In this document: one piece after another, positions 25,387 through 35,035 of the stretch | Layout of the letters: each line of letters begins with the position of its first letter | Position numbering within the stretch: the stretch's first letter is position 1 | Assembly (NCBI RefSeq): GCF_010993735.1 | Contig: NZ_WQNI01000012.1 | Location: 113,316 to 177,315, forward strand | Reading direction: 5' to 3' | Source of the DNA: Chelativorans alearensis | Lineage (GTDB): Bacteria; Pseudomonadota; Alphaproteobacteria; Rhizobiales; Rhizobiaceae | DNA: 64,000 nt | Translations under genes and position numbers: made by a program | The notes under the pieces: generated by a model | The model's database searches: none | What the model saw: the letters and a program-made list of their open reading frames with translations, nothing else | Told to the model about the DNA's origin: nothing

Positions 25387-26283
25387 ATGGCAGAGTTGAT
25401 CGACGGCAGGGCGGTGGCTGCCGAGGTGGTGGAGAAGGTGACCGCGCAGGCGGCTGGGCTGGTCGCAGCCGGCACGACGCCCGGCCTTGCCGTCGTCCTC
25501 GTCGGCGAGGATCCCGCAAGCCAGGTCTACGTGGCCTCCAAGTCGAAGAAGGCCAAGGAGTGCGGCTTCCATTCCGTCCAGCACACGCTCCCCGCCGAGA
25601 CCTCGCAGGACGAGCTTCTGGCGCTGATCGCCTCGCTCAACGCCGATCCGGCTATCCACGGCATCCTTGTGCAGCTGCCGCTGCCGGGCCATCTCGACGA
25701 GCGTACCACCATCGCGGCTATCGACCCGGCCAAGGATGTCGACGGGCTGCATGACGTCAGCATCGGCCGACTGACCTCGGGTCAGCTCGGGCGTACTTTC
25801 GTGCCGTGCACGCCCAAGGGCTGCATGGTTTTGATCGGCCGTGTCCATCCGGAGGGCATTGCCGGTCTTAATGCGCTGGTCGTGGGGCGCTCCAATCTCG
25901 TCGGCCGCCCCGTGGCCGCGCTTCTGCAGCATGCCAACGCGACCGTGACGGTCGCTCACTCGCGGACCCGTGACCTTCCCGGGCTGTGCCGGCACGCCGA
26001 CATTCTCGTCGCCGCCATCGGCAGGCCCGAATTCATCAAGGGCGACTGGGTCAAGCCCGGCGCCACCGTCATCGACGTCGGCATCAACCGCATCCCCGCC
26101 CCGGAAAAGGGCGAGGGCAAGACGCGGCTCGTCGGCGACGTCGCCTTCGAGGAGGCAAGGGCGGTGGCCGGCGCCATCACGCCGGTTCCCGGCGGCGTCG
26201 GCCCCATGACCATCGCCATGCTGATGGCCAACACGCTCACCTCCGCCTGCCGCGCCGCCGGGCGCGAGCCACCCGTCTTCTGA
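25387..26283 (+). CDS. folD: Bifunctional methylenetetrahydrofolate dehydrogenase/cyclohydrolase
   Basis: 298 residues; [16 protein letters not shown] carries the Tyr and the catalytic Lys, followed by [17 protein letters not shown] motif, and the NADP-binding [24 protein letters not shown]. It interconverts methylene-, methenyl- and formyl-tetrahydrofolate for one-carbon metabolism. Start at ATG 25387 ([14 protein letters not shown]). Divergent from proC. Confidence 0.95.
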   Translation: MAELIDGRAVAAEVVEKVTAQAAGLVAAGTTPGLAVVLVGEDPASQVYVASKSKKAKECGFHSVQHTLPAETSQDELLALIASLNADPAIHGILVQLPLPGHLDERTTIAAIDPAKDVDGLHDVSIGRLTSGQLGRTFVPCTPKGCMVLIGRVHPEGIAGLNALVVGRSNLVGRPVAALLQHANATVTVAHSRTRDLPGLCRHADILVAAIGRPEFIKGDWVKPGATVIDVGINRIPAPEKGEGKTRLVGDVAFEEARAVAGAITPVPGGVGPMTIAMLMANTLTSACRAAGREPPVF

Positions 26284-26338
26284 CCGCCCACCCCACATGG
26301 CTTTCCGCGCTCCGCCATATCCTGTAGAAAGCCCCTCC

Positions 26339-27301
26339 ATGACCGAGGGCACGGCGGAGGGCCGGCAGTTCGCGTTCCTGCTGGTCGACAGGTTCTCCAT
26401 GTTTTCGCTCGCCGCGGCGATCGATACCTTCCGCTCGGCCAACCGTCTGCTCGACCGTGATTTCTACCGGTGGATCACGGTGTCGGCCGACGGCGAGGCC
26501 GTCATGGCCTCCAACGGCCTACCCATCAAGGTCGACTATGCGGTCGCCGACCTGCCGGCAGCCGACATCCTCTTCGTCTGCGTCGGCCTCGCCACCGAGT
26601 TTCCCGGCAAGAGCAAGGTGCTTGCCGCGCTCCGTTCCTGGGGCCGCCAGGGCCGCGCCCTCGGCGCCATCGCCGCCGGCTCGCTGCTTCTGGCCGAGGC
26701 CGGCCAGCTCGACGGCCACCGCTGCACCATCCACTGGGAAAACCGCGCCGGCTTCAAGGAGCGCTTCCCCGAGATCGAGTGCACCGGCAACGTCTACGAG
26801 ATCGACCGCAAGCGCTACACCTGCGCCGGCGTCACCACCTCCATCGACCTGATGCTGGAGATCGTCCGCGCCGACTTCGGCAACGGCCTCGTCAACGAGG
26901 TCGCCAACCAGTTCCAGCACGAGCGCGTCCGTTCCCCCATCGACCGCCAGCGCATCGGCCCGGAGCGCGACCTTGCCGGCAAGTCCGAGAAGCTGCAGAG
27001 GATCGTCGCCCTGATGGCCGAGAACCTCGACGAGCCCTTTTCGGCGGTTGAGCTCGCCAAGTCCGCCGGCCTCTCCGTCCGCCAGGTCGAGCGCCTCTTC
27101 CTGCGTCACCTCGGCATGACCCCCGGCCGCTACTACATGCGCCTGCGCCTCGAGCGCGCCCGCGAGCTCCTGCGCCAGACCAACATGTCCATCCTCGACG
27201 TCGCCATCGCCACCGGCTTCACCTCCCACTCCTATTTCGCCCAAAGCTACCGCCTGCAATTCGGCAGGCCCCCGAGCGACGAGAGAAGGACGACGTATTG
27301 A
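26339..27301 (+). CDS. GlxA-family AraC-type transcriptional regulator (DJ-1/PfpI domain)
   Basis: 320 residues: a DJ-1/PfpI-like sensor domain (residues ~8-190) followed by an AraC helix-turn-helix pair (residues ~220-315; SAVELAKSAGLSVRQVERLF and ILDVAIATGFTSHSYFAQSYR). The nucleophile elbow reads GAIAAGS, with no Cys, so the sensor has no amidase or protease activity. Relatives of this architecture regulate choline, carnitine, glycine-betaine or arginine catabolism in proteobacteria. Lies 55 bases after folD on the same strand. Confidence 0.88.
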   Translation: MTEGTAEGRQFAFLLVDRFSMFSLAAAIDTFRSANRLLDRDFYRWITVSADGEAVMASNGLPIKVDYAVADLPAADILFVCVGLATEFPGKSKVLAALRSWGRQGRALGAIAAGSLLLAEAGQLDGHRCTIHWENRAGFKERFPEIECTGNVYEIDRKRYTCAGVTTSIDLMLEIVRADFGNGLVNEVANQFQHERVRSPIDRQRIGPERDLAGKSEKLQRIVALMAENLDEPFSAVELAKSAGLSVRQVERLFLRHLGMTPGRYYMRLRLERARELLRQTNMSILDVAIATGFTSHSYFAQSYRLQFGRPPSDERRTTY

Positions 27302-27314
27302 GGAGACGGGAAGG

Positions 27315-27797
27315 GTGATTGCGGAAGTCACGGTGGAAATGGGCCGTGATTTCCGTAAACTCGTTCATGTCATGGCTCCTGGAGTTTCATTGCGGATTGC
27401 CAGCTTCATTGAAGCCCTTCCACTAAAGCAGGGGCTTCGCGTGCTGGAGATCGGATGCGGTCCCGGTGTGGTTGCCCGTGAGGTGGCCCGATGCATCGGG
27501 GACGGGTTCATTCTGGCAATCGATCGTTCGGAAAAGGCGATCAGGCTGGCGCGGGCAGGCTCGGTGACCGAGATGGCGTCGGGTCGTCTCGACTTTAGAC
27601 ACACCGCAATCGAAGACTTCGAGTTGAGCGCAGGCGATGATCTCTTTGATATGGCATTTGCCATGCGGGTCGGGGCGCTCGATGGGCGGCATCCGGAAGC
27701 GGGCCGGCTGGCGCTGATGCGCATAAAGTCCGTCCTGAAGCCGGCCGGCCGGCTCTTCATCGACGGCGGCAATCCTTTGAGGGAGATCGATCTCTGA
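27315..27797 (+). CDS. Small class I SAM-dependent methyltransferase
   Basis: 160 residues with motif I VLEIGCGPGVVAREVA near residue 34 and ILAIDRSEKAIRLAR (acidic end of strand 2). It is shorter than most such enzymes and ends shortly after strand 5 (GRLFIDGG), so it may be C-terminally reduced. The GTG start at 27315 follows GGGAAGG; ATG codons further in are alternatives. Substrate unknown; 13 bases after the GlxA-type gene. Confidence 0.65.
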   Translation: MIAEVTVEMGRDFRKLVHVMAPGVSLRIASFIEALPLKQGLRVLEIGCGPGVVAREVARCIGDGFILAIDRSEKAIRLARAGSVTEMASGRLDFRHTAIEDFELSAGDDLFDMAFAMRVGALDGRHPEAGRLALMRIKSVLKPAGRLFIDGGNPLREIDL

Positions 27798-27903
27798 GAG
27801 ATGCCGGGCTGAAAAGGGCTGCCTGGGATCGCGGGCCAAACGGGAAGCCGCATGTGCAACCGCCGGGGTTGCAGAAGAAGCGCCGGAGTAAGCAGCCAGC
27901 ACA

Positions 27904-27926
27904 ATCTCCCCATTTGCGGGGGAGAT
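27904..27926. repeat. Short hairpin, intergenic palindrome
   Basis: Eight-bp perfect stem ATCTCCCC/GGGGAGAT with a 7-base loop. A similar CTCCCCC/GGGGGAG hairpin lies at 63462-63480 next to the other copy of the 82-bp repeat, suggesting a dispersed intergenic element like those described in rhizobia. Confidence 0.5.
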
Positions 27927-28210
27927 GTCCGGCCCTTCGACAAGCTCACGACAGAGGGGCGCGCGAAGAGGCGCCGACATTTCGAGAAGTCCACCAACCA
28001 CCCGCGCCATCCCGCGCGGGGATAAAATGTGGCGACAAAGATGCTTTCTTTCCCGCCAACCCATTGTTTTCACTCACTTCCGAATAATTTCTCCAACTTT
28101 TTCGCGGGATTTTATCCCCCCTCTTCAGCTCACCCTTACAATCCTCCCCATCGCCCTCACGGGAACCTTGGTCCGGACCGGGGACACGGGGAGGGCGGCG
28201 GCAGCCTCCC

Positions 28211-28233
28211 CCTCCAGGAACGGTACCTGGAGG
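28211..28233. other. GC-rich hairpin CCTCCAGG/CCTGGAGG
   Basis: Eight-bp perfect stem with a 7-base loop in the middle of the gene-free spacer; no T-run follows on either strand, so a simple terminator is unlikely. It may be part of a structured RNA. Confidence 0.4.
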
Positions 28234-28406
28234 CATGTGAGGGCCCGCGAACAGGCCGGAGCCCGGCGCCACAGGCGCAGGGCGCGGAAAAGCCGCGGGG
28301 TTCGGGCAAAAGGCGCTTCACTACGTGTGTCCGTCCTGAGCCAAATACGAACCCTTAGACCGGTCGAATGTCGGGACAGCGGCCGGCGGGGCGCGTTTTT
28401 CGCGCC

Positions 28407-28488
28407 ATAGAGTGGCACGGACAACGCGCCCCGCTTCCCACGTTCTTTGACATAGCCCGGCGGGCAAACCCCGCGCGGCAACGGATAG
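28407..28488 (-). repeat. 82-bp dispersed repeat, copy 1
   Basis: The reverse complement of this stretch equals 63283-63364 at 81 of 82 positions. It contains CCCGCCGGGC and AAAGAACGTGGGAAGC blocks. Both copies lie in intergenic sequence. Confidence 0.85.
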
Positions 28489-28530
28489 CTGTGGGCTCAC
28501 TTCACCATGCGGCCGGCGGCAAGAAAGTCC

Positions 28531-30345
28531 TCAAAAAACCGCCGCCCCCTGGTCGGCCCGCGAGGCAAGCGCACGAAAGCCGGCGAAGAGCTCGCGACCC
28601 ATGCCGTAATGGCGGTGGGCAAGGTCCACCGGCTCGGGCTCGCGCTGGCCAAGTTCCTTCGCCTCCACCAGGATCTCCAGCGTGCCCGCCTCCGCGTCGA
28701 GCCGCACCACGTCGCCGTCGCGCACCTTGCCGATCGCCCCTCCGTCCAGCGCCTCGGGCGTCACGTGGATGGCCGCCGGCACCTTGCCGGAGGCGCCAGA
28801 CATGCGCCCGTCGGTCACCAGCGCCACCCGGTAACCCCGGTCCTGCAGCACGCCGAGCAGCGGCGTGAGCTTGTGCAGCTCCGGCATCCCGTTGGCCTTC
28901 GGCCCCTGGTAGCGGATGACGGCGATGAAATCGCGGTCGAGCTCGCCCGCCTTGAACGCCGCCTGCAGGTCCTCCTGGGCGGTGAAGACGATCGCCGGTG
29001 CCTCCACCACCCGGTGCTCGGGCCTGACGGCGGACGTCTTGATGATGGCCTGGCCGAGATTGCCTTTCAGGACGCGGATGCCGCCCGTCGGCTGGAAGGC
29101 CTTGGCGACCGGCGCCAGCACCTTTTCGTTGCCGCTCACGGCCGGTGCCGGCTCGCGCGCCACCGTGCCGTCCTTGCCAAGCTTCGCCTCGATAGCATAG
29201 GGCCTCAGCCCCGGCCCCCAGATCGTCTGGACGTCCTCGTGCAGGAGCCCCGCGTCCAGCAGCTCGCGCACCAGGAAGCCCATGCCGCCGGCAGCGTGGA
29301 AATGGTTCACGTCGGCAAGCCCGTTCGGATAGACGCGGGCCAGCAGCGGCACATTGGCCGAGACCTCGGCGATATCGGCCCAGGTGAGCTTGATGCCGGC
29401 CGCCGCCGCGATGGCGATGAGGTGGATCGTGTGGTTGGTCGAGCCGCCCGTCGCGTTGAGGCCGACGACGCCGTTGACGATGGAGCGCTCGTCGATCATG
29501 CGCCCGGCCGGCGTGAACTCGTTGCCGAGCGCGGTGATCGCCAGCGCCCGCTTCGCCGCTTCCCTCGTCAGCGCATCGCGCAAGGGCGTGTTCGGATTGA
29601 CGAAGGAGGAGCCCGGCGTGTGCAGGCCCATGATCTCCATCAGCATCTGGTTGGAATTGGCCGTGCCGTAGAAAGTGCAGGTGCCCGGCCCGTGATAGGA
29701 CTTGGCTTCCGCCTCCAAAAGCGCCTCGCGCCCCACCTTGCCCTCGGCGAAGAGCTGCCGCACCTTGGACTTCTCGTCGTTGGGCAGGCCCGAGGTCATC
29801 GGCCCGGCGGGGATGAAGACCGCCGGCAGGTGCCCGAAGCTGAGTGCCGCCACCACCAGCCCCGGCACGATCTTGTCGCAGATGCCGAGGAAAACGGCGG
29901 CGTCGAACATGTTGTGCGACAGGCCGACCGCCGCGGCGAGCGCGATCACGTCGCGCGAAAACAGCGAAAGCTCCATCCCCGGCTGGCCCTGCGTGACCCC
30001 GTCGCACATGGCCGGCACCCCGCCCGCCACCTGTGCAATGCCGCCCGCTTCGTGCGCCGCTTCCTTGATGAGCCGCGGATAGGGCTCGTAGGGCTGATGC
30101 GCCGACAGCATGTCGTTATAGGCGGTGATGATGCCGAGATTGGGCACCACGTCGCCGGAAAGGGCGGCCTTGTCGTGCGGTCCGCAGGCGGCGAAGCCGT
30201 GCGCAAGGTTGCCGCAGGAAAGCACCGTGCGGTGCGGCCCATTCGCCGCCGCCTCGTCCACCCGCGCCAGATACGCCTCGCGGGTCTTTCGCGAGCGCTC
30301 GCGGATGCGCGCTGTGACGGCTTCGATCTCTCGTCTTGCGGTCAT
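28531..30345 (-). CDS. edd: 6-phosphogluconate dehydratase
   Basis: 604 residues, the usual Edd length. Iron-sulfur cysteines sit in [18 protein letters not shown] and [31 protein letters not shown] is the C-terminal dehydratase signature. It converts 6-phosphogluconate to KDPG in the Entner-Doudoroff pathway. Its ATG (30345) overlaps the pgl stop by four bases (ATGA). An in-frame extension back to 31047 is only the shadow of pgl. No eda gene is in the window. Confidence 0.95.
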   Translation of the reverse strand: MTARREIEAVTARIRERSRKTREAYLARVDEAAANGPHRTVLSCGNLAHGFAACGPHDKAALSGDVVPNLGIITAYNDMLSAHQPYEPYPRLIKEAAHEAGGIAQVAGGVPAMCDGVTQGQPGMELSLFSRDVIALAAAVGLSHNMFDAAVFLGICDKIVPGLVVAALSFGHLPAVFIPAGPMTSGLPNDEKSKVRQLFAEGKVGREALLEAEAKSYHGPGTCTFYGTANSNQMLMEIMGLHTPGSSFVNPNTPLRDALTREAAKRALAITALGNEFTPAGRMIDERSIVNGVVGLNATGGSTNHTIHLIAIAAAAGIKLTWADIAEVSANVPLLARVYPNGLADVNHFHAAGGMGFLVRELLDAGLLHEDVQTIWGPGLRPYAIEAKLGKDGTVAREPAPAVSGNEKVLAPVAKAFQPTGGIRVLKGNLGQAIIKTSAVRPEHRVVEAPAIVFTAQEDLQAAFKAGELDRDFIAVIRYQGPKANGMPELHKLTPLLGVLQDRGYRVALVTDGRMSGASGKVPAAIHVTPEALDGGAIGKVRDGDVVRLDAEAGTLEILVEAKELGQREPEPVDLAHRHYGMGRELFAGFRALASRADQGAAVF

Positions 30346-31058
30346 GGCTTGGCGTCCTTTTTGGGGGCCCAATAGATGTGCGCGGGCGAAACGGTGTTCT
30401 CCAGCACGGCGCGGATCGGCGGCGTCGCGCCGTCGCTCCGGGCAAGCGCCGCCTCCAGCACCTGCCTCTTGTCCACACCCTCGATATGTAGCGCCACCAG
30501 CCGCGCATTGCAGATCAGCGGCATGGAAAGCGTCAGCCGCGGCTCCACCGCGCTCGGCGCGCGCACGGGCAGCACATGGCGGCCGCCCGCGGCGTCGAGC
30601 AGTTCGCCGAGGTTTTCCGCATCCGGAAAGAAGGAGGCGGTATGCCCGTCCGTTCCCATGCCGAGCACGGCAACGTCGAGCGGCAGCGGCAGGCCCCCCA
30701 CCACCCGGTCGGCCGCCTCGGCCGCCGCCTCCACGCTGTCGCGGTCGTGGTAAAGGCCGATGAAGCCCGCCCGCGCCGCATCGTTCTGCAACAGGTTCTG
30801 GGTGACCAGCCGCGCGTTGGAGCGCCCGGAGGCCGCCGGCACGAAGCGCTCGTCCGCCAGCGTCACGGTCACCCTGGCCCAGTTCACCTTCCTGCGCGAC
30901 AGGGCCTTGAAGAAAGGCGGCGGCGTGCTGCCGCCGGAAACGGCGATCACCGCCGTGCCGCGCGCGGCAATCGCCTCCTCGAGGCGTTTCGCCACGGCAT
31001 CGGCCAGCGCATCGGCCAGCTTCTGCCCGGAGGCGAACTCCTGCCATTCAGCATTCAT
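30342..31058 (-). CDS. pgl: 6-phosphogluconolactonase
   Basis: 238 residues of the DevB/Pgl type: [14 protein letters not shown] near the N-terminus, LADERFVP and [14 protein letters not shown] motifs. It hydrolyses the lactone made by Zwf. Three bases separate its start from the zwf stop and its own stop overlaps edd, giving a tight zwf-pgl-edd operon. Confidence 0.94.
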   Translation of the reverse strand: MNAEWQEFASGQKLADALADAVAKRLEEAIAARGTAVIAVSGGSTPPPFFKALSRRKVNWARVTVTLADERFVPAASGRSNARLVTQNLLQNDAARAGFIGLYHDRDSVEAAAEAADRVVGGLPLPLDVAVLGMGTDGHTASFFPDAENLGELLDAAGGRHVLPVRAPSAVEPRLTLSMPLICNARLVALHIEGVDKRQVLEAALARSDGATPPIRAVLENTVSPAHIYWAPKKDAKP

Positions 31059-31061
31059 GGC

Positions 31062-32534
31062 TCACACGCTCTCGTGCCAGGTCCGGCCATCCCGCTCGAT
31101 CAGCGCAATCGCTGCCGACGGCCCCCAGGTGCCGGCGGTGTAGCCCTGGACATTCTGGCTGCGCTCCTCCCAGGCCGCCACGATGGGGTCGATCCAGCGC
31201 CACGCCGCCTCCACTTCGTCGCGCCGCATGAACAGCGTCTGGTTGCCGCGGATCACGTCCATGATCAGCCGCTCATAGGCATCCGGATTGCGCACGTCGA
31301 AGGCTTGCGCAAAGCTCATGTCGAGCGGCACATGCCGAAGTCGCATGCCGCCGGGGCCCGGATCCTTGATCATGAGCCACTGTTTCACGCCCTCGTCCGG
31401 CTGCAGGCGGATGACGAGCTGATTGGCGAAGACACGGCCCGCCTGCTCGCCGAAGATCGAGTGCGGGATCGGCTTGAACTCGATGACGATCTCGGAGACC
31501 CGAGCCGCCAGCCGCTTGCCCGTGCGCAGATAGAAGGGCACCCCGGCCCAGCGCCAGTTCTCGATCTCGGCTTTTACTGCGACGAATGTCTCCGTATCGC
31601 TCGCCCCGCTCGCCAATTCGTCCGTATACCCCTTCACCGCTCCCCCTTCGGAGGCGCCGGAGCGGTACTGCCCGCGCACGGTCAGCTTTTCCGCGTTGAG
31701 CGGATCGATGGGCTTGAGCGCCCTCAAGACCTTCAGCTTCTCGTCGCGCACGGCGTCCGCATCCAGGGAGGCAGGCGCTTCCATCGCCATCAGGCACAGG
31801 AGCTGCAGGATGTGGTTCTGCACCATGTCGCGCAGGGCGCCGGCCTTGTCGTAGTAGTCCGCACGGCCCTCCAGCCCTACCGATTCAGCCACGGTGATCT
31901 GCACATGGTCGACATGGGCGGAGTTCCACAACGGCTCGTAAAGCGCGTTGGCGAAGCGCAGCGCCATCAGGTTCTGCACCGTCTCCTTGCCGAGATAATG
32001 GTCAATGCGGAACACCCGCGTCTCGTCGAAGACGCGGCCGATCGTCTCGTTCACCTCCCTGGCCGTCTCAAGGCTGCGGCCGATCGGCTTTTCCACGATG
32101 ATGCGCGAGGCCGGCGTGGCCAGGCCATGCCGGTCGATCTTGTCGACGATGCTACCGAAGATGCCGGGCGCTACGGCAAGATAGAAGGCGCGCACATGCG
32201 AACTGTCGCCGATCTTCTTCTTCAGGGTGTCGAAGCCCTTGCCCGAGCTGCCATCGGCGGGAACATAGAACAGCCGCTCCAGGAAGCGGGCGAGATCGTC
32301 CTCTTCGATATCCTCCTTCGCCACATGCGTGCCGATCGCTTCCCTTGCGAAAGCGCGGAACTGGTCGTCGCTGAGCTCGGAGCGCGAGGAGCCGATGATC
32401 CTTGTCGGCTCGGAGAACTGGCCGGCACGCTCGCGCTGGTAGAGCGCCGGCAGGAGTTTGCGCTCCGACAGGTCGCCGGTGGCGCCGAAGACCACGAGAT
32501 CGAAAGGCTCGACCGGTATCGTCTGGCTTGTCAT
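31062..32534 (-). CDS. zwf: Glucose-6-phosphate dehydrogenase
   Basis: 490 residues: NADP-binding VVFGATGDLSERKLLPALY, the EKPIGRSLETAREVN block and active-site RIDHYLGKETVQNL. Commits glucose 6-phosphate to the Entner-Doudoroff/pentose-phosphate routes. The ATG at 32534 gives the usual N-terminus; an ATG at 32576 would add 14 non-conserved residues. First gene of zwf-pgl-edd; divergent from the aldehyde dehydrogenase gene. Confidence 0.95.
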   Translation of the reverse strand: MTSQTIPVEPFDLVVFGATGDLSERKLLPALYQRERAGQFSEPTRIIGSSRSELSDDQFRAFAREAIGTHVAKEDIEEDDLARFLERLFYVPADGSSGKGFDTLKKKIGDSSHVRAFYLAVAPGIFGSIVDKIDRHGLATPASRIIVEKPIGRSLETAREVNETIGRVFDETRVFRIDHYLGKETVQNLMALRFANALYEPLWNSAHVDHVQITVAESVGLEGRADYYDKAGALRDMVQNHILQLLCLMAMEAPASLDADAVRDEKLKVLRALKPIDPLNAEKLTVRGQYRSGASEGGAVKGYTDELASGASDTETFVAVKAEIENWRWAGVPFYLRTGKRLAARVSEIVIEFKPIPHSIFGEQAGRVFANQLVIRLQPDEGVKQWLMIKDPGPGGMRLRHVPLDMSFAQAFDVRNPDAYERLIMDVIRGNQTLFMRRDEVEAAWRWIDPIVAAWEERSQNVQGYTAGTWGPSAAIALIERDGRTWHESV

Positions 32535-32722
32535 TGTCGTTCCGCCTGCACTTGGTCGCTGTCGAGAAAGGCTCATAGTCTAATCGATTTAAGAATGCCA
32601 GCCCGCACTTGCATCCTTGCCCTGCGCCTTAACTTAGGGACATTGAGGCGCAGGCTTTCCAGGCGGACTTGCGTTGGGCAGGATAGGCCGGCATGGCCAC
32701 AATACAAGCTGGAGAAACATGG

Positions 32723-34198
32723 ATGGGCAGCCACACGACGAAAACCGCCGCGGAAGGACACGCCTTCATGCAGGTGATCGACGGCGGGTCCGCCGATGCG
32801 CTGTCGGGCCGGCGAATCGACGTCGTCTGCCCCTCCGATGGAAAAACCTTCGCTTCCATCCCCGCCTCGGGCGAAGCGGACGTGGATAAGGCCGTCAAGG
32901 CTGCCCGCCGCGCCTTCGACGAAGGGCCGTGGGGCCGCATGCCCGCTGTGGAGCGCGGGCGCTGCCTGGCGCGGCTCGGGCAATTGGTGGCCGCGAATGC
33001 CGACGAATTGGCCGCGCTCGAATCGCGCGACACGGGAAAGCCGCTCCGCCAGGGCAAGGCCGACGTTGCGGCCGCTGCGCGCTATTACGAGTTCTACGGC
33101 GCCGCCGCCGACAAGATCCACGGTGACACCATCCCCTTCCTCGAAGGCTACACCGCACTCACCCTGCGCGAGCCGCACGGCGTGGTTGCCGGCATCGTCC
33201 CGTGGAACTATCCGCTGCAGATCCTCGCCCGCGTCGTCGGTGCGGCGCTTGCCATGGGCAACACCCTGGTGGCCAAGCCCGCCGAGGATGCCTCGCTCAC
33301 CGCCATCCGCATCGCCGAGCTGGCGCTGGAGGCGGGGGTGCCCCAAGGCGTCCTCAACGTCGTCACGGGCTATGGGCACGAGGCGGGCGCAGCGCTCTCC
33401 GCCCATGGCGAGGTCGACTACGTCACCTTCACCGGTTCGCCGGCCACCGGCACAGCCATCCAGAAGGCCGCGGCCTTGAACAACCGCGGCGTGACCATGG
33501 AACTCGGCGGCAAGTCGCCGCAGATCGTCTTCGCCGACGCGGACATCGAGGCGGCACTGCCCGTGCTCGTCAACGCCGTCATCCAGAACGGCGGCCAGAC
33601 CTGCTCCGCCGGCAGCCGCATCCTGATAGAAAAACCCGTCTATGAAGAGGTCGCCGCCGCCCTTTCCGCGCGCTTCTCCGCTCTCCTTGCCGGTCCGCAC
33701 GACGCCGACCTCGACCTCGGCGCGCTCATCAACCCGGCGCAGAAGGCGCGGGTGGAGGGCTTCGTACGCGCGGCGGAGGAGGGGGGCACACAGGTTTTGG
33801 CGCGCGGGCGCGTTCACGAGGGGGCGCCGCAAGAGGGCTTCTACTTTCCGCCCGTCCTCTTCGGAAGGGTGGACCCCGCCTCGGCCTTGGCGCAGGAGGA
33901 GGTGTTCGGACCCGTCCTCTCGCTCTTCCCCTTCGAAGACGAGGCAGACGCGGTGCGGCTTGCCAACGGCACCGAATACGGTCTGGTGGCCGGCTTATGG
34001 ACGCGCGACGGCGCCCGCCAGCACCGGGTGGCAAAGCGGGTGCGGGCGGGACAGGTCTATGTCAACGGCTACGGCGCCGGCGGTGGCATCGAATTGCCCT
34101 TCGGCGGCTTCAAGAAATCCGGCCACGGCCGCGAGAAGGGCTTTGAAGCGCTGTACGATATGTCGGCGACCAAGACGATTGTGTTCAATCACGGATAA
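32723..34198 (+). CDS. NAD(P)-dependent aldehyde dehydrogenase
   Basis: 491 residues from ATG 32723. Conserved points: IVPWNYPLQ, FTGSPATGTAIQ, catalytic Glu in MELGGKSPQ and catalytic Cys in QNGGQTCSAG, and E-E-V-F-G-P-V. It belongs to the general aldehyde dehydrogenase group that includes betaine-aldehyde, gamma-aminobutyraldehyde and PuuC enzymes; the substrate is not decidable here, though puuA/puuB-like genes lie 4-5 kb downstream. Starts at 32693 or 32768 (GGAAGGA upstream) are possible. Confidence 0.9.
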   Translation: MGSHTTKTAAEGHAFMQVIDGGSADALSGRRIDVVCPSDGKTFASIPASGEADVDKAVKAARRAFDEGPWGRMPAVERGRCLARLGQLVAANADELAALESRDTGKPLRQGKADVAAAARYYEFYGAAADKIHGDTIPFLEGYTALTLREPHGVVAGIVPWNYPLQILARVVGAALAMGNTLVAKPAEDASLTAIRIAELALEAGVPQGVLNVVTGYGHEAGAALSAHGEVDYVTFTGSPATGTAIQKAAALNNRGVTMELGGKSPQIVFADADIEAALPVLVNAVIQNGGQTCSAGSRILIEKPVYEEVAAALSARFSALLAGPHDADLDLGALINPAQKARVEGFVRAAEEGGTQVLARGRVHEGAPQEGFYFPPVLFGRVDPASALAQEEVFGPVLSLFPFEDEADAVRLANGTEYGLVAGLWTRDGARQHRVAKRVRAGQVYVNGYGAGGGIELPFGGFKKSGHGREKGFEALYDMSATKTIVFNHG

Positions 34199-34246
34199 CC
34201 GGATGTGGAAGCCACTTCGCGCCACCCGAACAGAAGGAAACTCCAA

Positions 34247-34993
34247 GTGCGACTGAAGAATAAGGTAGCTGTCATAACCGGTGCGGCCTCCGGCTTCGGC
34301 GAAGGCATGGCCAAGCGCTTCGCCGAGGAAGGCGCGAAGGTCATCGTCGCCGATCTGAATGGCAAGGGCGCAGAGCGCGTCGCCGGCGAGATTGGCGAGG
34401 CCGCCATGCCCGTCGCCGCCGACGTTTCGATCAAGACCGATATCGAGGCGATGGTCGGCGCGGCGATGGATGCCCACGGCCGCATCGACATCATGGTCAA
34501 CAATGCCGGCTTCACGCACAAGAACGGCGACATGCTGAAGGTGGATGAGCAGTCCTTCGACCTCATCACCGCCGTCAATATGAAGGCGATCTACTATGCC
34601 GCGCTCGCCGTGGTGCCCATCATGGAAGGCCAGGGCGGCGGCTCGATCATCACCACGGCATCCACGGCCGGCCTGCGCCCCAGGCCGGGGCTCACCTGGT
34701 ATAACGCCTCCAAGGGCTGGGCGATTGCCGCCACCAAGTCCATGGCGGTGGAGCTGGCGCCGAAGAACGTCCGCGTCAACTGCCTGTGTCCCGTGGCCGG
34801 CGAGACGGGCATGCTTTCCCAGTTCATGGGCGAGGACACGCCGGAAAAGCGCGCCCTGTTCCGAGCCAGCATCCCGCTCGGGCGCCTTTCGACACCGCTC
34901 GATATAGCCAATGCCGCGCTGTGGCTCGCCTCCGATGAGGCCGCCTTCATCACCGGTGTGGCGCTAGAGGTGGATGGCGGGCGCTGTATTTGA
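34247..34993 (+). CDS. SDR-family oxidoreductase (FabG/glucose-dehydrogenase-like)
   Basis: 248 residues; TGAASGFGEGMAKRF cofactor loop, an Asp after strand 2 (VADLNG) favouring NAD, NNAGFTHKNG, TTASTAG serine and WYNASKG (Tyr-x3-Lys). The GTG start at 34247 follows AAGGAAA and begins right at the Rossmann strand; the longer in-frame extension is not conserved. 48 bases after the aldehyde dehydrogenase, so probably co-transcribed. Confidence 0.87.
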   Translation: MRLKNKVAVITGAASGFGEGMAKRFAEEGAKVIVADLNGKGAERVAGEIGEAAMPVAADVSIKTDIEAMVGAAMDAHGRIDIMVNNAGFTHKNGDMLKVDEQSFDLITAVNMKAIYYAALAVVPIMEGQGGGSIITTASTAGLRPRPGLTWYNASKGWAIAATKSMAVELAPKNVRVNCLCPVAGETGMLSQFMGEDTPEKRALFRASIPLGRLSTPLDIANAALWLASDEAAFITGVALEVDGGRCI

Positions 34994-35035
34994 TAGGCAG
35001 GTGTGGGGCTACACCATCCTGAGTCGCCACTTTCC

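Larger units (their letters stand above)
27798..28530. other. 733-bp gene-free spacer rich in inverted repeats
   Basis: Holds a hairpin ATCTCCCC/GGGGAGAT at 27904-27926, an 11-bp inverted repeat GGGGATAAAAT/ATTTTATCCCC with arms at 28018-28028 and 28109-28119, a hairpin CCTCCAGG/CCTGGAGG at 28211-28233, and one copy of an 82-bp repeat (28407-28488). No coding frame here has a family motif. A structured non-coding RNA is possible but not shown. Confidence 0.5.

Noticed and set aside
27946..28481. Minus-strand frames across the 0.7-kb spacer
   Set aside because: Pro/Arg-rich translations of hairpin DNA without family motifs; better explained as non-coding.
30346..31047. In-frame N-terminal extension of edd over pgl
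   Set aside because: The ATG at 30345 gives the normal Edd length, and the extension only reads pgl in another frame.
30576..32777. Long plus-strand open frame (733 codons) opposite zwf and pgl
   Set aside because: It is antisense to two clear enzymes; long stop-free shadows are expected at this GC content, and it shows no family motif.
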